From assembly GCA_963843645.1 (NCBI GenBank), contig CAWJLE010000001.1, forward strand, positions 930,001 to 994,000: 64,000 nt of DNA, written 5' to 3'. How positions within the stretch are numbered: the stretch's first letter is position 1; every line of letters starts with the position of its first letter. Both the position numbers and the translations under genes were made by a program. Origin of the DNA: CAWJLE01 sp963843645 (GTDB lineage: Bacteria > Chloroflexota > Anaerolineae > DAOTYC01). Under the pieces are notes generated by a model. That model was not told the origin of the DNA and made no database searches. It saw nothing but the letters and a program-made list of their open reading frames with translations. Positions 8,163-17,118 of this stretch are shown here, piece by piece.

Positions 8163-10714
8163 ATGGTTATCCACGATAAAAGCCTCGGTCATGTATTGTT
8201 GACGATCCTTTTGTTGGGGGCTATGGTCATTCCCCTGTGGCCCGCCACGGTCTTCGCCGGCCCGAGCTGACGCACCCGGCGTGACCGACGTCGTTCTCGC
8301 CAAGGGGTTGGACGACGGTCAGCGACCCGTTGAGGCGACAGAATCCTACGGCCCGACCGACGTGTTCTACTGCTCGGTGTTGGTCGCCAACGCGAAGGTC
8401 GGCACCGAGGTTTCCGCTCAGTGGTATCACGCCGACCAGTTGATAGACCAGGCGTCGGTCACGCTGGATCGAGCGGGTTCCGGGTACGTAGGCTTCAACC
8501 TGACCTCGTCTACGGGCGAATGGCCGGTCGACAACGGCTATTCGATTCGAAATCTACCTGGACTCGGATCTGGTGCAGACGCTCAGTTTCGCGGTCGTGG
8601 GCGATGGGGGCGCGATCACGTCGCGCATCAAGTCGGCGGCGATGACCCGCGAGGTGGACGAGAACTTCAGGCCGACAGCACCGACGCTGCTGTTCGGCAC
8701 GACCGACACCATTCACTGCTCCGTGCTGGCCGACCTGGCCCTGGGAGCGAACGTCACAGCCGAGTGGTATCAGAACGGCGCCCTGTACGAGGATCAGATC
8801 GTCACGTACACAGCCAAGGCCAACTACCAGGACGTCTACATCCATTTCTACCTGGAGCCGAAAGAGCCATTCCCGGTTGGCCCATATTCCGTCCGGATCC
8901 TGCTGGACGGCAAGCCGGTGCGCACGATGAAATTCATGGTGCGTGAAGTGCAGCCGCGGCTGCGACCGCGACGGCAACACCGTCAGCCGGGACTTCATCG
9001 GCCGTCAAGCCGCCACCCGCCCGCGCGGCGACGGCGACGCCCGCAGCAACGCTCGCGCCGACGGCAACGCCGGCACCCACGGCGACGGCCCCTGCGACTG
9101 CCGCCGCGGAAGCCATGATCGGCCCGATCGCCTTTGCTCCGGAGGTCGACTCAGACAAGCAGCCCGTTCAGCCAGGCACGCGGTTCCCGGCGGGCACCAA
9201 GACGATCTACGCAGTGTTCGACTACGGCGGCTTCAAGAAGGGCGACGCCTTCGAGCAGGTCTGGTACCTGGACGACAAGGAGACGGCCCGCGGAAGCTTC
9301 GACTGGACAGAAGCGGAAAGCGGCAGCTACGAGGGCAGCCTGAACAACGACCAGGGCCTTTTGCTGGGCAACTATCGTCTGGAGATCCGGCTGAATGGGG
9401 ACGTCCTGGGCTCCGGCGAGTTCGCGATCGAACAAGGCGCCACGCCTCAGGCCGCGGCGACGCCGACCGCGATGGCCCCGATCGCGCAAGCGCCAACCGT
9501 AGAGGTCGTCACGGCGGCGACCTTCGGCCCCATCAGCTTCAGCGAGGAACTGCCCGATGGCAGCGCCGGCGCCGCAACCACGAGCTTCCCCGCCAGCATC
9601 CGAACCATCGTGGCCATGTTCGATTACAGTGGCATGAGCGCGGACTCGGAGTATACGGCATCGCTGTACATGGGCAACAGAAAGGTCTTTTCTCAGACGG
9701 AGCTCTGGCAGCTGGCCAGAACGGGACCGGCGCCGCCGTGCGCCTGATCCACCAGCGCCGGCTTCCGACCCGGTCGTATCGCCTGGAGCTGACGGTGGAC
9801 GGCCAGGTCGTCCAGACCGGCACGTTCGAGGTCGTCGAGGCAATCGCGACGAGCACTGCCGAGCCGCCCACTGCGACCGCGACGCGAAAGGCCGCGCCCG
9901 CGCCGACGAAGCCTAAAGTGGCCGCCTGGCGGGGCATTCCGCATCGCCTACACAAGAACCGATAACGGTGTCCACAGCATCTGGATGATGGACTCGAACG
10001 GAAAGAACCAGAAGCAGATCGCCAACTACGCAAGCGACCCGGCCTGGTCGCCGGACGGCAAATCTCTGGCCATCTTCGGCTGGGACGGCGATCCGCGCGG
10101 GAGCCAGCGGCATCTATCAGATCAACGCCGACGGCACGAACGCCGCGACTGATCTGGAACGAAGGCACGGCCGCATACCTGACGTGGGCGCGATCGGCCG
10201 CCCGCTGGGTGGCCATGTCCGGCCTGAAGGGCATTCTGGTCTACGACGGCAAGGAAGGAAAGTGGCAGGCTGATCTCGCCGGGCGAGCAGCCGAGCTTTG
10301 CTCCGGACGGCAGCAGCCTCGTCGCGCACACGTGCGTGGGGCCGGACGTGTGGCCTGTTCGTGATGGGGCGCGACGGCAGCGGGAAGGAGCCGCATCACC
10401 ATCGAGCGCCGATGACTTCATGCCGTACTGGTCGCCCACCGGCAAGCGCATCGCCTTCTCGCAGAAGCAGGGGCACGAGCTGGCAGGTGTGGGCGGTGAA
10501 CCCGGACGGCAGCGGCGCCGAGCAGCTTACCAACGATCCCAGCATCAATGCGATGCCGGCCTGGCTGCCCGACGGCTCCGGGATCGTGTATCGCTCGACT
10601 CAGGGCGGGTCGTGGGGCGTCTGGATCATGAACGCCGACGGCACCAAGCCGCGCAAGATTATCGACGTCCCAGCCGCGGACGATTGGGGACGGGATCGGC
10701 TCGACGTGCAGTGA
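8163..10714 (+). CDS. secreted multidomain protein: repeated Ig-like units plus TolB/PD40-type beta-propeller (many frameshifts)
   Basis: An ATG at 8163, six bases after AAGGAGG, starts a signal peptide ending near VFAGP. Coding then continues through at least eight frame changes (about 8255, 8548, 8950, 9700 and more after 9940). The pieces assemble in order: two Ig-like units of about 100 residues (with AQWYHADQLID and AEWYQNGALYED in equivalent places), a Thr/Ala/Pro linker, two further related units (QVWYLDDKETARGSF, TASLYMGNRKVF), another linker, and a C-terminal beta-propeller with SIWMMDSNGKNQKQIA, DPAWSPDGKSLA and SGIVYRSTQGGSWGVWIMNA, typical of TolB/PD40 repeats. Likely an extracellular binding or sensing protein; no enzyme motif seen. 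It probably shares an operon with the upstream DUF2079 gene. Confidence 0.65.
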
Positions 10715-10746
10715 GCGATGGCGCAACGGCGACAACGTGCGAAGGT

Positions 10747-10777
10747 GGAGGCGGCAAGGCACGAACTTGCCGCCTCC
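10747..10777 (+). terminator. perfect 12-bp hairpin after the propeller gene
   Basis: GGAGGCGGCAAG and its exact complement enclose a 7-base loop 33 bases after the stop codon. No T-run follows, so termination is inferred from position. Confidence 0.5.
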
Positions 10778-10811
10778 CGCTGTGCGAGAGCCATAGTTTT
10801 GGAGGTTTTGT

Positions 10812-10840
10812 ACTTCCGAAGATTTGAAGACTTTGGAAGT
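10812..10840. repeat. palindromic repeat copy 1, upstream of mtaB
   Basis: ACTTCCGAAG and CTTTGGAAGT pair with one G-T around a 9-base loop, ending 6 bases before the mtaB start. A related palindrome lies inside the 3' end of the same gene at 12129-12155. Confidence 0.5.
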
Positions 10841-10846
10841 TCCTGG

Positions 10847-12178
10847 ATGATGAAGATCTATCTGGCCTCTTTAGGCTGCAAGTTGAATCAGAGCGAGATG
10901 GAAACGTTGGCGCGCGAGCTGGGCGGCTTACGGCTATCAGGTTGCATCCGAGCCGTCTGCAGCCGACGCCATCGTCCTCAACACCTGCGCGGTCACCCAG
11001 GCAGCCGCCCGGAAATCAGCGCAACTGGCCCGCCGTCTGCATCGCGAAGGTCGCGGGGCGCCGGCTGATCCTCACCGGCTGCTTCGCCGAGCTGTTCCCT
11101 GACGAAGCTGGGGCTCTGCCCGGCATCGGGCGCGTCGTTGGAAATCGGGACAAAGAGGGCCTGCTCGAAATCCTGCAGGCCTCGCTCCCCGGAATCCGCC
11201 GCCCCCAGGACGAGCTCCTCGACGAGCGACGGCTCGACCCTGCGCACGCGGGCCTCGGTCAAGATCCAGGATGGCTGCGATAACGAGTGCACCTACTGCG
11301 TGGTTCGCTACGCGCGTGGGCCGCAGCGCAGCCGGCCTGCCGAGCAGATCATGGCCGAGATTCGGACACACCTCCGGGGCGGCTACCGAGAGATCGTCCT
11401 GACCGGCGTCCACATCGGCAGCTACGGCCGCGACCGCCGGCAGACGGCCGGCGTCGACCTGTGGGGGCTGGTTCGCGAGATCCTGCGCGAGACTCCTCTC
11501 CCACGCTTGCGGCTGTCGTCCATCGAACCGTGGGACGCCACCGTGAAAGACCTGCGCGTCTGGGCAGAGCCACGACTGTGCCGCCACCTGCACCTGCCGC
11601 TGCAGAGCGGATGTGACGAGATACTGGCGCGCATGAAACGACGTTACACCACGGCCGACTTTGCGCGATTGGTGGAGGCAGCGCGCCAGATCGCGCCGGA
11701 GATGGCCGTCACGACGGACGTCATCGTGGGCTTTCCGGGCGAGACCGACGCGCAGTTCCAGGACACCCTGCGCTTCGTCGAGGCGATGCAATTTGCGCGA
11801 GTGCACATCTTCCCCTATTCGATACGACCGGGCACTCCCGCCGCCGCCTGGCCGGATCAAGTCCCGGCCGAGGTTAAGCACACGCGGAGCCAGGCCCTGC
11901 GGGACGTCGCCCGCGCGCAGGCCGCCGCCTTCCGCCGCCGATTCGTTGGCCGAACGGTGGAGGTGCTGTGGGAAACACGCGGCGCAACGGGGGATTGGTC
12001 CGGCCTGACGGACAATTATCTGCGTGTGTTCGCACCCTGCGCGGGCGATCTGCACAACCGGATCGTGCCCGCTCAAATCGTGGAAGCGACGCCGCTGGGC
12101 TTGCGCGGCGAAGTGGCGTCCTCCCCGACTTCCGAAGTCTCTAAGACCTCGGAAGACCAAGAAATTGAGGAGAGGTGA
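10847..12178 (+). CDS. mtaB: tRNA t6A37 methylthiotransferase MtaB (frameshifted)
   Basis: The pieces assemble into a MiaB-family radical-SAM methylthiotransferase that adds the 2-methylthio group to t6A at position 37 of tRNA. The N-terminal domain has the three cluster-binding Cys in SLGCKLNQSE, LNTCAVTQAA and LTGCFAE; the radical-SAM domain has CDNECTYC (Cys-x3-Cys-x2-Cys), then RGPQRSRPAE and LHLPLQSG; a TRAM domain follows. TGVHIGSYG and the RGPQRSR form fit MtaB better than MiaB or RimO. Frame changes occur near 10935, 11030 and 11230; the region from about 11240 to the end is in one frame. The last 20 residues (SEVSKTSEDQEIEER) are encoded by a palindromic repeat. The HIT gene follows directly. 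Confidence 0.88.
12129..12155. repeat. palindromic repeat copy 2, inside the mtaB 3' end
   Basis: CTTCCGAAGTCT, a 3-base loop and AGACCTCGGAAG form a 12-bp hairpin with one mismatch. It shares the ACTTCCGAAG core with the element at 10812-10840 and lies within the coding sequence. Confidence 0.5.
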
Positions 12179-12180
12179 GC

Positions 12181-12546
12181 ATGGTATCCACGCCGGCCCA
12201 GGATCCGAACTGCATCTTCTGCCGTGTGGTTCGCCGAGAGGCGTGCGGTGACATCGTCTTCCAGGACGAATGGGTGACCGCCTTTCGAGACATTCGCCCG
12301 CAGGCGCCCGTCCACATTCTGGTCGTGCCGAACGCCCACGTCGATTCGGTGAATCAAGTCCGTCCCGAGCACGCGGACATCCTCTCGAGGCTGCTCCTGA
12401 CGGCGAGGCAACTGGCGGTGCAAGAGGGCATCGCTGAGGGTGGCTACCGGCTCGTCATCAACACCGGCGCGCAGGGCGGCCAAACCGTCGACCATCTGCA
12501 CGTGCACCTGCTCGGCGGACGCCGCATGACCTGGCCTCCCGGTTGA
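12181..12546 (+). CDS. HIT family protein (histidine triad nucleotide-binding)
   Basis: A 121-residue HIT-domain protein. The triad is visible as HLHVHLLGGR near the C-terminus, with the N-terminal CIFC and DIRPQAPVHILVVPN segments of the Hint/PKCI branch. Members hydrolyse nucleoside phosphoramidates or adenylated substrates in the cytoplasm. I use the ATG at 12181, which follows GAGGAGAGGTGAGC; the preceding mtaB stop is at 12176-12178, so the two genes are almost certainly cotranscribed. Length is normal and the frame is intact. Confidence 0.93.
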   Translation: MVSTPAQDPNCIFCRVVRREACGDIVFQDEWVTAFRDIRPQAPVHILVVPNAHVDSVNQVRPEHADILSRLLLTARQLAVQEGIAEGGYRLVINTGAQGGQTVDHLHVHLLGGRRMTWPPG

Positions 12547-12551
12547 TTCAA

Positions 12552-12580
12552 TTGACACCGCCCTGGACTTCTGATACAAT
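12552..12580 (+). promoter_or_regulatory. promoter of upp
   Basis: TTGACA and TACAAT are separated by 17 bases, immediately after the HIT stop. Predicted start near 12587 leaves a leader of about 30 nt. Confidence 0.75.
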
Positions 12581-12617
12581 GCGCGCAGTTCACGAAAGGT
12601 AAAAGAAGGGAAGCGCT

Positions 12618-13272
12618 GTGGCGAGAGTATTCGTTTCAAATCATCCGTTGATTCGACATAAGCTGACGCTGCTGCGCAGCACGGACACTGAGCCCAAGAA
12701 ATTCCGAGAGCTCGTCCGCGAGTTGGCGATTCTGCTCGTCTACGAAGCTACGGCGGACCTTGGTCTGGAACGAAGTCGAAATCATGACGCCGATGAAGAA
12801 GACGACCGGCCACATGCTGACCGATAAGATCGGATTGGTGCCGATTCTGCGAGCGGGACTGGGCATGGTCGAGGGGATTTGGGACATGATGCCCTCCGCC
12901 GAGGTGTGGCACATCGGGCTATATCGCGATCACCACACGCTCAAACCAGTGGAGTACTACAACAAGCTGCCCGTCGACCCGACGGTGCAGGTCTGTCTCA
13001 TCCTCGATCCGATGCTGGCCACGGGCGGCTCAGCGGTCGCGACCGTCGATATCCTCAAGCGCTGGGGGGCGCAGCGCATCAAGTTCGTCGGCCTGATCGC
13101 CGCCCCCGAGGGCGTAGCGCACTTGAGTGAGGCCCACCCGGACGTCGACATCTACGTTGCGGCGGTCGACGATCACCTGACTCCGGAGCCGATCTCGCCA
13201 AACGATCCGCCGGCCGGCTACATCGTGCCCGGTCTGGGCGACGCCGGCGACCGCCAGTTTGGAACGGCATAG
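12618..13272 (+). CDS. upp: uracil phosphoribosyltransferase (one frameshift)
   Basis: The enzyme joins uracil and PRPP to give UMP in pyrimidine salvage. The N-terminus (VFVSNHPLIRHKLTLLRSTD) starts at GTG 12618; the frame shifts near 12765, and the rest reads PMKKTTGHMLTDKIGLVPIL, the PRPP-binding loop LDPMLATGGSAVATVD and the uracil-binding end GYIVPGLGDAGDRQFGTA. Total about 217 residues, normal for UPRT. The two pieces overlap exactly where the alignment requires a one-base correction, so the frameshift is likely a consensus error. It has its own promoter. Confidence 0.92.
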
Positions 13273-13290
13273 CTTCGATGAAGAGCACCG

Positions 13291-13749
13291 GTGTCCTCTC
13301 CTAACCCATCAATGACTCCTGCGAAGGCTTCAGCTCCGCCGCGTCCGGCGCGTCCCAGGTCGCTGGTCCGGCTGGCGTTCATCAACTGTCTGACCCTGCT
13401 GGTGATCTTTACGCTTTGCCTGTATGGGCTGGGCGTGGTTGGTCTCTACCTGCGGTGGTTCGTTCTGGAGGCGCCACGGCCCCCGGCAGTGCCGGTCGTG
13501 GTCACGGTCGTCGTGCCGTCCGATCCGGGCACCGAGCAAATCGTGATCACGGTCGTGGTCACGCAGCCGCCGCCGGAAGGTACACCGACGGCGACGCTGG
13601 AGCCGACGCCGACTCAGTCCTGGCCCTGGTCAGACCCTGATTACGGCGGGCCGATAACCGCACCGGTGGGTATCCCGTTGCCTGTTCCGCCGCCGCTCCC
13701 GGTTTCGACTCCTGCATCGCTGCCGGCTGCGCCCTCAGTCTCACCCTGA
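13291..13749 (+). CDS. small single-pass membrane protein with Pro/Thr-rich tail
   Basis: This 152-residue frame starts at GTG 13291 (an ATG at 13312 is an alternative). It has a short Pro-rich N-terminus, one membrane segment (about residues 28-52, LAFINCLTLLVIFTLCLYGL) and an outward tail with repeated VVVTVVVP/VITVVVTQPPP strands and a Pro/Thr/Ala-rich end. No family is recognised. It lies 18 bases after upp and may share its transcript. Confidence 0.55.
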   Translation: MSSPNPSMTPAKASAPPRPARPRSLVRLAFINCLTLLVIFTLCLYGLGVVGLYLRWFVLEAPRPPAVPVVVTVVVPSDPGTEQIVITVVVTQPPPEGTPTATLEPTPTQSWPWSDPDYGGPITAPVGIPLPVPPPLPVSTPASLPAAPSVSP

Positions 13750-13814
13750 TGTTTGAAGACGCGTTCTTCCTGAGGGAATAACTACGGTTCTTCCCGGCGC
13801 AGCGCGGGGAGAAA

Positions 13815-13870
13815 AGCCGGCAAGGAGGTTCCGCCGCGGCAACTCTACGGCGGCGCCTGATTTTCCGGCT
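13815..13870 (+). promoter_or_regulatory. nested inverted repeat in the leader of the UbiA-family gene
   Basis: AGCCGG (13815-13820) pairs with CCGGCT (13865-13870) and CCGCCG (13831-13836) with CGGCGG (13848-13853), giving a nested stem just upstream of the gene at 13907. It could be a terminator for the preceding gene or a structured leader; I recognise no riboswitch class. Confidence 0.3.
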
Positions 13871-13906
13871 CATTGGTACTCATCAGAGGGAAGCTGAGAA
13901 ACGACT

Positions 13907-14776
13907 ATGCTACGAGCCCTGTTCAAAACCCTGCGCCCGAAGCAGTGGGACAAAAACGTCTTCGTCTTCGCCGCGCTGATCTTCGACGGCAAGCTCTTTC
14001 ATGCCGGCCCGCTGCAACGAACGATACTCGGCTTCATCCTCTTCTGTCTGTTGTCCGGCACGATCTACATCATCAACGACCTGGTGGACATGGAAAAAGA
14101 CCGCCAGCACCCGATCAAGAGGCACCGGCCGCTGGCCTCGGGACGGCTGTCACCACAGGTCGCAATCCTGGCCGCAATCATCATCCCGGCAGTATGTCTA
14201 CCGCTGGCCGTCTGGTTAGATTTGGGCTTTGGCCTGATCGCCATAGGCTACGTCGTACTGCAAATTGCGTACTCGTTCCGACTGAAGAACGTCGTGATCA
14301 TCGACGTGATGAGCATCGCTGCGGGGTTTGTCTTGAGGGTGATGGCCGGCGTGGCGGTCGTCCACGTGGAGCGCTTCTCGCCCTGGCTGTACGTGTGCAC
14401 CACGCTGCTCGCGCTCTTCATCGCGGTCGGCAAACGGCGGCACGAGATGTTCCTGCTGCAGAGCAACGCCAACGAGCACCGGGCCATCCTGGGCGAGTAC
14501 AGTATGCAACTGATCAACGAGATGATTTCCATTCTATCGTCGACCACGATCATCGCGTACTCGCTGTACACCTTTTCGGCACCCAACCTGCCTGCGAATC
14601 ACCTGATGATGCTGACCATTCCGTTCGTGCTGTATGGCCTCTTCCGTTACCTGTACCTGCTGCACGTTAAGAACGAAGGCGGTGCACCGGAGGATATCGT
14701 CTTGAAGGACAAGCCGATCATGGCGACGATCGGCTTGTGGGGCCTGGCGGTGGTGCTGGTACTTTACTTCGCCTGA
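13907..14776 (+). CDS. UbiA-family prenyltransferase, decaprenyl-phosphate phosphoribosyltransferase-like
   Basis: A 289-residue polytopic membrane protein of the UbiA superfamily. The first Asp-rich motif is NDLVDMEKDRQHPIKRHRPL, which binds the prenyl-diphosphate/Mg site; the second is DVMSIAAGFVLRVMAGV. The N-terminus LRPKQWDKNVFVFAALIFDG and the GKRRHE segment are characteristic of the 5-phosphoribosyl-1-diphosphate:decaprenyl-phosphate transferase group (Rv3806c-like), which makes the lipid-linked ribose precursor of arabinose. In non-actinobacteria the product is uncertain; it may feed a cell-envelope glycan. The frame is intact and followed by a strong terminator. Confidence 0.85.
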   Translation: MLRALFKTLRPKQWDKNVFVFAALIFDGKLFHAGPLQRTILGFILFCLLSGTIYIINDLVDMEKDRQHPIKRHRPLASGRLSPQVAILAAIIIPAVCLPLAVWLDLGFGLIAIGYVVLQIAYSFRLKNVVIIDVMSIAAGFVLRVMAGVAVVHVERFSPWLYVCTTLLALFIAVGKRRHEMFLLQSNANEHRAILGEYSMQLINEMISILSSTTIIAYSLYTFSAPNLPANHLMMLTIPFVLYGLFRYLYLLHVKNEGGAPEDIVLKDKPIMATIGLWGLAVVLVLYFA

Positions 14777-14801
14777 ATCGATCACCCGACGATCGACGAA
14801 A

Positions 14802-14847
14802 ACGCAGAACAGGGGCAGGAGTGACACATCCTGCCCCTGTTCTGCGT
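14802..14847. terminator. perfect 19-bp hairpin between convergent transcripts
   Basis: ACGCAGAACAGGGGCAGGA and its exact complement flank an 8-base loop. It lies 25 bases after the prenyltransferase stop and about 170 bases beyond rpsI on the other strand, so it probably ends transcription from both sides. The 172 bases between the hairpin and rpsI hold nothing I can identify. Confidence 0.75.
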
Positions 14848-15019
14848 CCCATGGTTCTGCGCGTATGCCGGCGCACGTTCGACCGGCGACGGCAGCCGAG
14901 TCGAAACCCCCAGCGTCTCGGCGCCTACCGAGACCAGGCCGGCACGCATGCCCAGAACCGGCGCCGGCTGGTCTCCTCTCAAACGGGCAGCGGCAGAACC
15001 GCAACCACACCGCCGCAGA

Positions 15020-15415
15020 CTAACGCTTGGTGTACTGCGGTGCCTTACGGGCGCGCTTGAGACCGGGCTTCTTGCGTTCCTTGGCGCGGGGATCGCGAGT
15101 CAGGAAGCCGCTCTTCCGCAACGTAGGACGGAGATCAGGATCAGCCTCAACCAGGGCGCGGGCGATGCCGTGCCGCACTGCGCCGGACTGGCCGGTGATC
15201 CCGCCGCCCACCACGACCACGGACACGTCGAACTTCTCCGCGGTGGCCGTCGCTGCCATCGGTTCCTTCAGATGGCTGACGTCGCTCGCCCGAGAGAAGT
15301 AGTTCTCGACTTCCTTGCCGTTGACGACGATCTTGCCGGTTCCGCCGGGATAAAGACGGATGCGCGCAGTAGCAGTTTTCCTACGACCTGTCGCCTGATA
15401 ATAGACCTGTGGCAT
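15020..15415 (-). CDS. rpsI: 30S ribosomal protein S9
   Basis: A 131-residue S9 protein of the small-subunit head. The start YYQATGRRKTATARIRL, the GGGITGQSGAVRHGIARAL core and the basic end GLKRARKAPQYTKR (terminal Lys-Arg reaches the P-site tRNA) are all present. It lies 15 bases after rplM and is the last gene of the long minus-strand series. Confidence 0.98.
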   Translation of the reverse strand: MPQVYYQATGRRKTATARIRLYPGGTGKIVVNGKEVENYFSRASDVSHLKEPMAATATAEKFDVSVVVVGGGITGQSGAVRHGIARALVEADPDLRPTLRKSGFLTRDPRAKERKKPGLKRARKAPQYTKR

Positions 15416-15430
15416 TCTTTATGACTCCTC

Positions 15431-15859
15431 CTAAAACTCGAGCGGCTTGGGATTCTGCGCCTGATGCGGATGATCAGCCACCGCGTAAATTCTCAGCTTC
15501 TTGATCATCGCCCGACCCAGCCGATTCTTGGGCAACATTCCCTTGACTGCCGCCATGAGCACGCGGGTTGGGTGCTCTTCCAACTGCTTGCCCAGGGAAA
15601 TGCTCCGCAGGCCGCCGGGGTACATCGAATGGCGATGGTACAGCTTCTGCACCTCTTTGCGCCCCGTCACGTGAATCTTGGCCGCATTGACGACGATGAC
15701 GTGGTCACCGCAATCGACGTTGGGGCTATAAAACGGTCGGTGCTTCCCCCTGAGGATCTGAGCGATCGCGGACGCCAAGCGCCCCAGAGTCTTCCCCTCT
15801 GCATCCACAACGTACCAGTCGCGCACCAATTCCTTCGGCTTAACTACATATGTCTTCAC
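15431..15859 (-). CDS. rplM: 50S ribosomal protein L13
   Basis: A 142-residue L13 protein, normal length. It shows DWYVVDAEGKTLGRLASAIA near the start, RGKHRPFYSPNVDCGDHVIV and AAVKGMLPKNRLGRAMIKKL. Its start overlaps the end of truA by 20 bases, so translation is probably coupled. The rplM-rpsI pair is a conserved unit in bacteria. Confidence 0.98.
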   Translation of the reverse strand: MKTYVVKPKELVRDWYVVDAEGKTLGRLASAIAQILRGKHRPFYSPNVDCGDHVIVVNAAKIHVTGRKEVQKLYHRHSMYPGGLRSISLGKQLEEHPTRVLMAAVKGMLPKNRLGRAMIKKLRIYAVADHPHQAQNPKPLEF

Positions 15860-16745
15860 TTGCTTCTGACTCCTTAGCTTCTTTCAGGTACGTCTTCCCG
15901 ATCGAGCTATCAAAGAGATTATCGACTCTCGATTCCAGTTGCTGCCAGGGAGGTCCGTAGACGATCCTCTCCAGACAAAGGCCCTGTGGCGGCGCAGTCA
16001 CACCGGCCGCGCTTCGCTCCCTGCCGCGCAGAATGCCCGCAAATTCGGCCGGGTCGATCTTGCCGGTTCCGACCCACAGGAGCGTCCCCACCAGGCTGCG
16101 CACCATGTGACGCAGAAAGGCGTTTGCCCCGACGTCGAACAAGACCCAATCGCCATCGCGCCGCCAGTGCGCCTCGCAGATCCGACGCACCGTGTGCCCC
16201 CCACTCGGCGACTGGCCAAAAGCGGCGAAATCGTGCTCACCGAGCAGACACTCGGCGGCCGCATTCATGGCCCCCACGTCCAGCGAGGCTGGCAGGTGGT
16301 AGGCGAAGCGCGCCGCAAACGGAGAGCGAAGCGGCCGGTTGAAAACCGAGTACCGATACCACCGGCTCTTCGCACTGTGCCTCGCGTGAAAGTCGGGAGC
16401 GACCGGCACCAGCTCACGCACAGCGATGTCGCCGGGTAAGAGTGCGTTCAGGGCCTGCCTCAGCTCCGCCCACGAATGCCGCCAATTCGTTTTGAAATGA
16501 GCTACCTGTCCCCGCGCATGCACCCCGGCGTCAGTCCGGCCCGCACCCACGACCCGGCGCTGTTCCTGAGTGACCGCGCCCAACGCCCGCTCCAGCTCAG
16601 ACTGAATCGTCTGTCCACGGGCCTGAATTTGAAAACCGCAGTAGCGTGTGCCGTCGTATTCAACGACGATCGCTACTTTGGGGGTGCCATCTTCCCGCCC
16701 GGCACCCGCTCCGGCAGCCGGATCGGGACTCGGGCGCTCGCCCAT
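15840..16745 (-). CDS. truA: tRNA pseudouridine(38-40) synthase TruA
   Basis: I start this 301-residue protein at the ATG at 16745, 4 bases after the rplQ stop; a longer frame reading into rplQ is not needed. The N-terminus VEYDGTRYCGFQIQARGQTI and catalytic GAGRTDAGVHARGQVAHF (Asp in GRTDAGVHA) are diagnostic, with RWYRYSVFNRP and NAFLRHMVRSLVGTLLWVG further on. TruA makes pseudouridine at positions 38-40 in the tRNA anticodon arm. The rpoA-rplQ-truA-rplM-rpsI order is common in bacteria. Confidence 0.96.
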   Translation of the reverse strand: MGERPSPDPAAGAGAGREDGTPKVAIVVEYDGTRYCGFQIQARGQTIQSELERALGAVTQEQRRVVGAGRTDAGVHARGQVAHFKTNWRHSWAELRQALNALLPGDIAVRELVPVAPDFHARHSAKSRWYRYSVFNRPLRSPFAARFAYHLPASLDVGAMNAAAECLLGEHDFAAFGQSPSGGHTVRRICEAHWRRDGDWVLFDVGANAFLRHMVRSLVGTLLWVGTGKIDPAEFAGILRGRERSAAGVTAPPQGLCLERIVYGPPWQQLESRVDNLFDSSIGKTYLKEAKESEASEDICS

Positions 16746-16749
16746 CCGA

Positions 16750-17103
16750 TCAGTCCACCAGCTCCAGCAAGACCATCTCAGCCGCATCGCCCAGGCGCGG
16801 GCCAAGGTGCAGTACCCGGGTGTATCCCCCGGGACGATCCGCATAACGCGGGGCCAGGTCGGCGAACAGCTTCTTCACGACGTCCGGCTCGTTGAGCCGC
16901 GCCAACGCCAGGCGCCGCGCGTGCACGTCGCCGCGCTTGGCCAGGGTCACCAGCTTCTCAGCCTCGGAGCGGACCGCCTTGGCTTTTGCCTCGGTGGTCT
17001 TGATGCGCTCGTACTTGAAGAGCTGAGTCATCAAGTTCTTGCGAAGCGCCTGACGATTGCCTGTGGAACGGCCCAGCCTTCGTCCGGCCACATTGTGTCT
17101 CAT
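16750..17103 (-). CDS. rplQ: 50S ribosomal protein L17
   Basis: A 117-residue L17 protein. It opens with MRHNVAGRRLGRSTGNRQAL, continues with LFKYERIKTTEAKAKAVRSE, and has the family's GGYTRVLHLGPRLGDAAEM near the end. It follows rpoA by 15 bases and truA follows by 4, consistent with the alpha operon. Confidence 0.98.
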   Translation of the reverse strand: MRHNVAGRRLGRSTGNRQALRKNLMTQLFKYERIKTTEAKAKAVRSEAEKLVTLAKRGDVHARRLALARLNEPDVVKKLFADLAPRYADRPGGYTRVLHLGPRLGDAAEMVLLELVD

Positions 17104-17118
17104 GAGAGTCCCCCTCAG

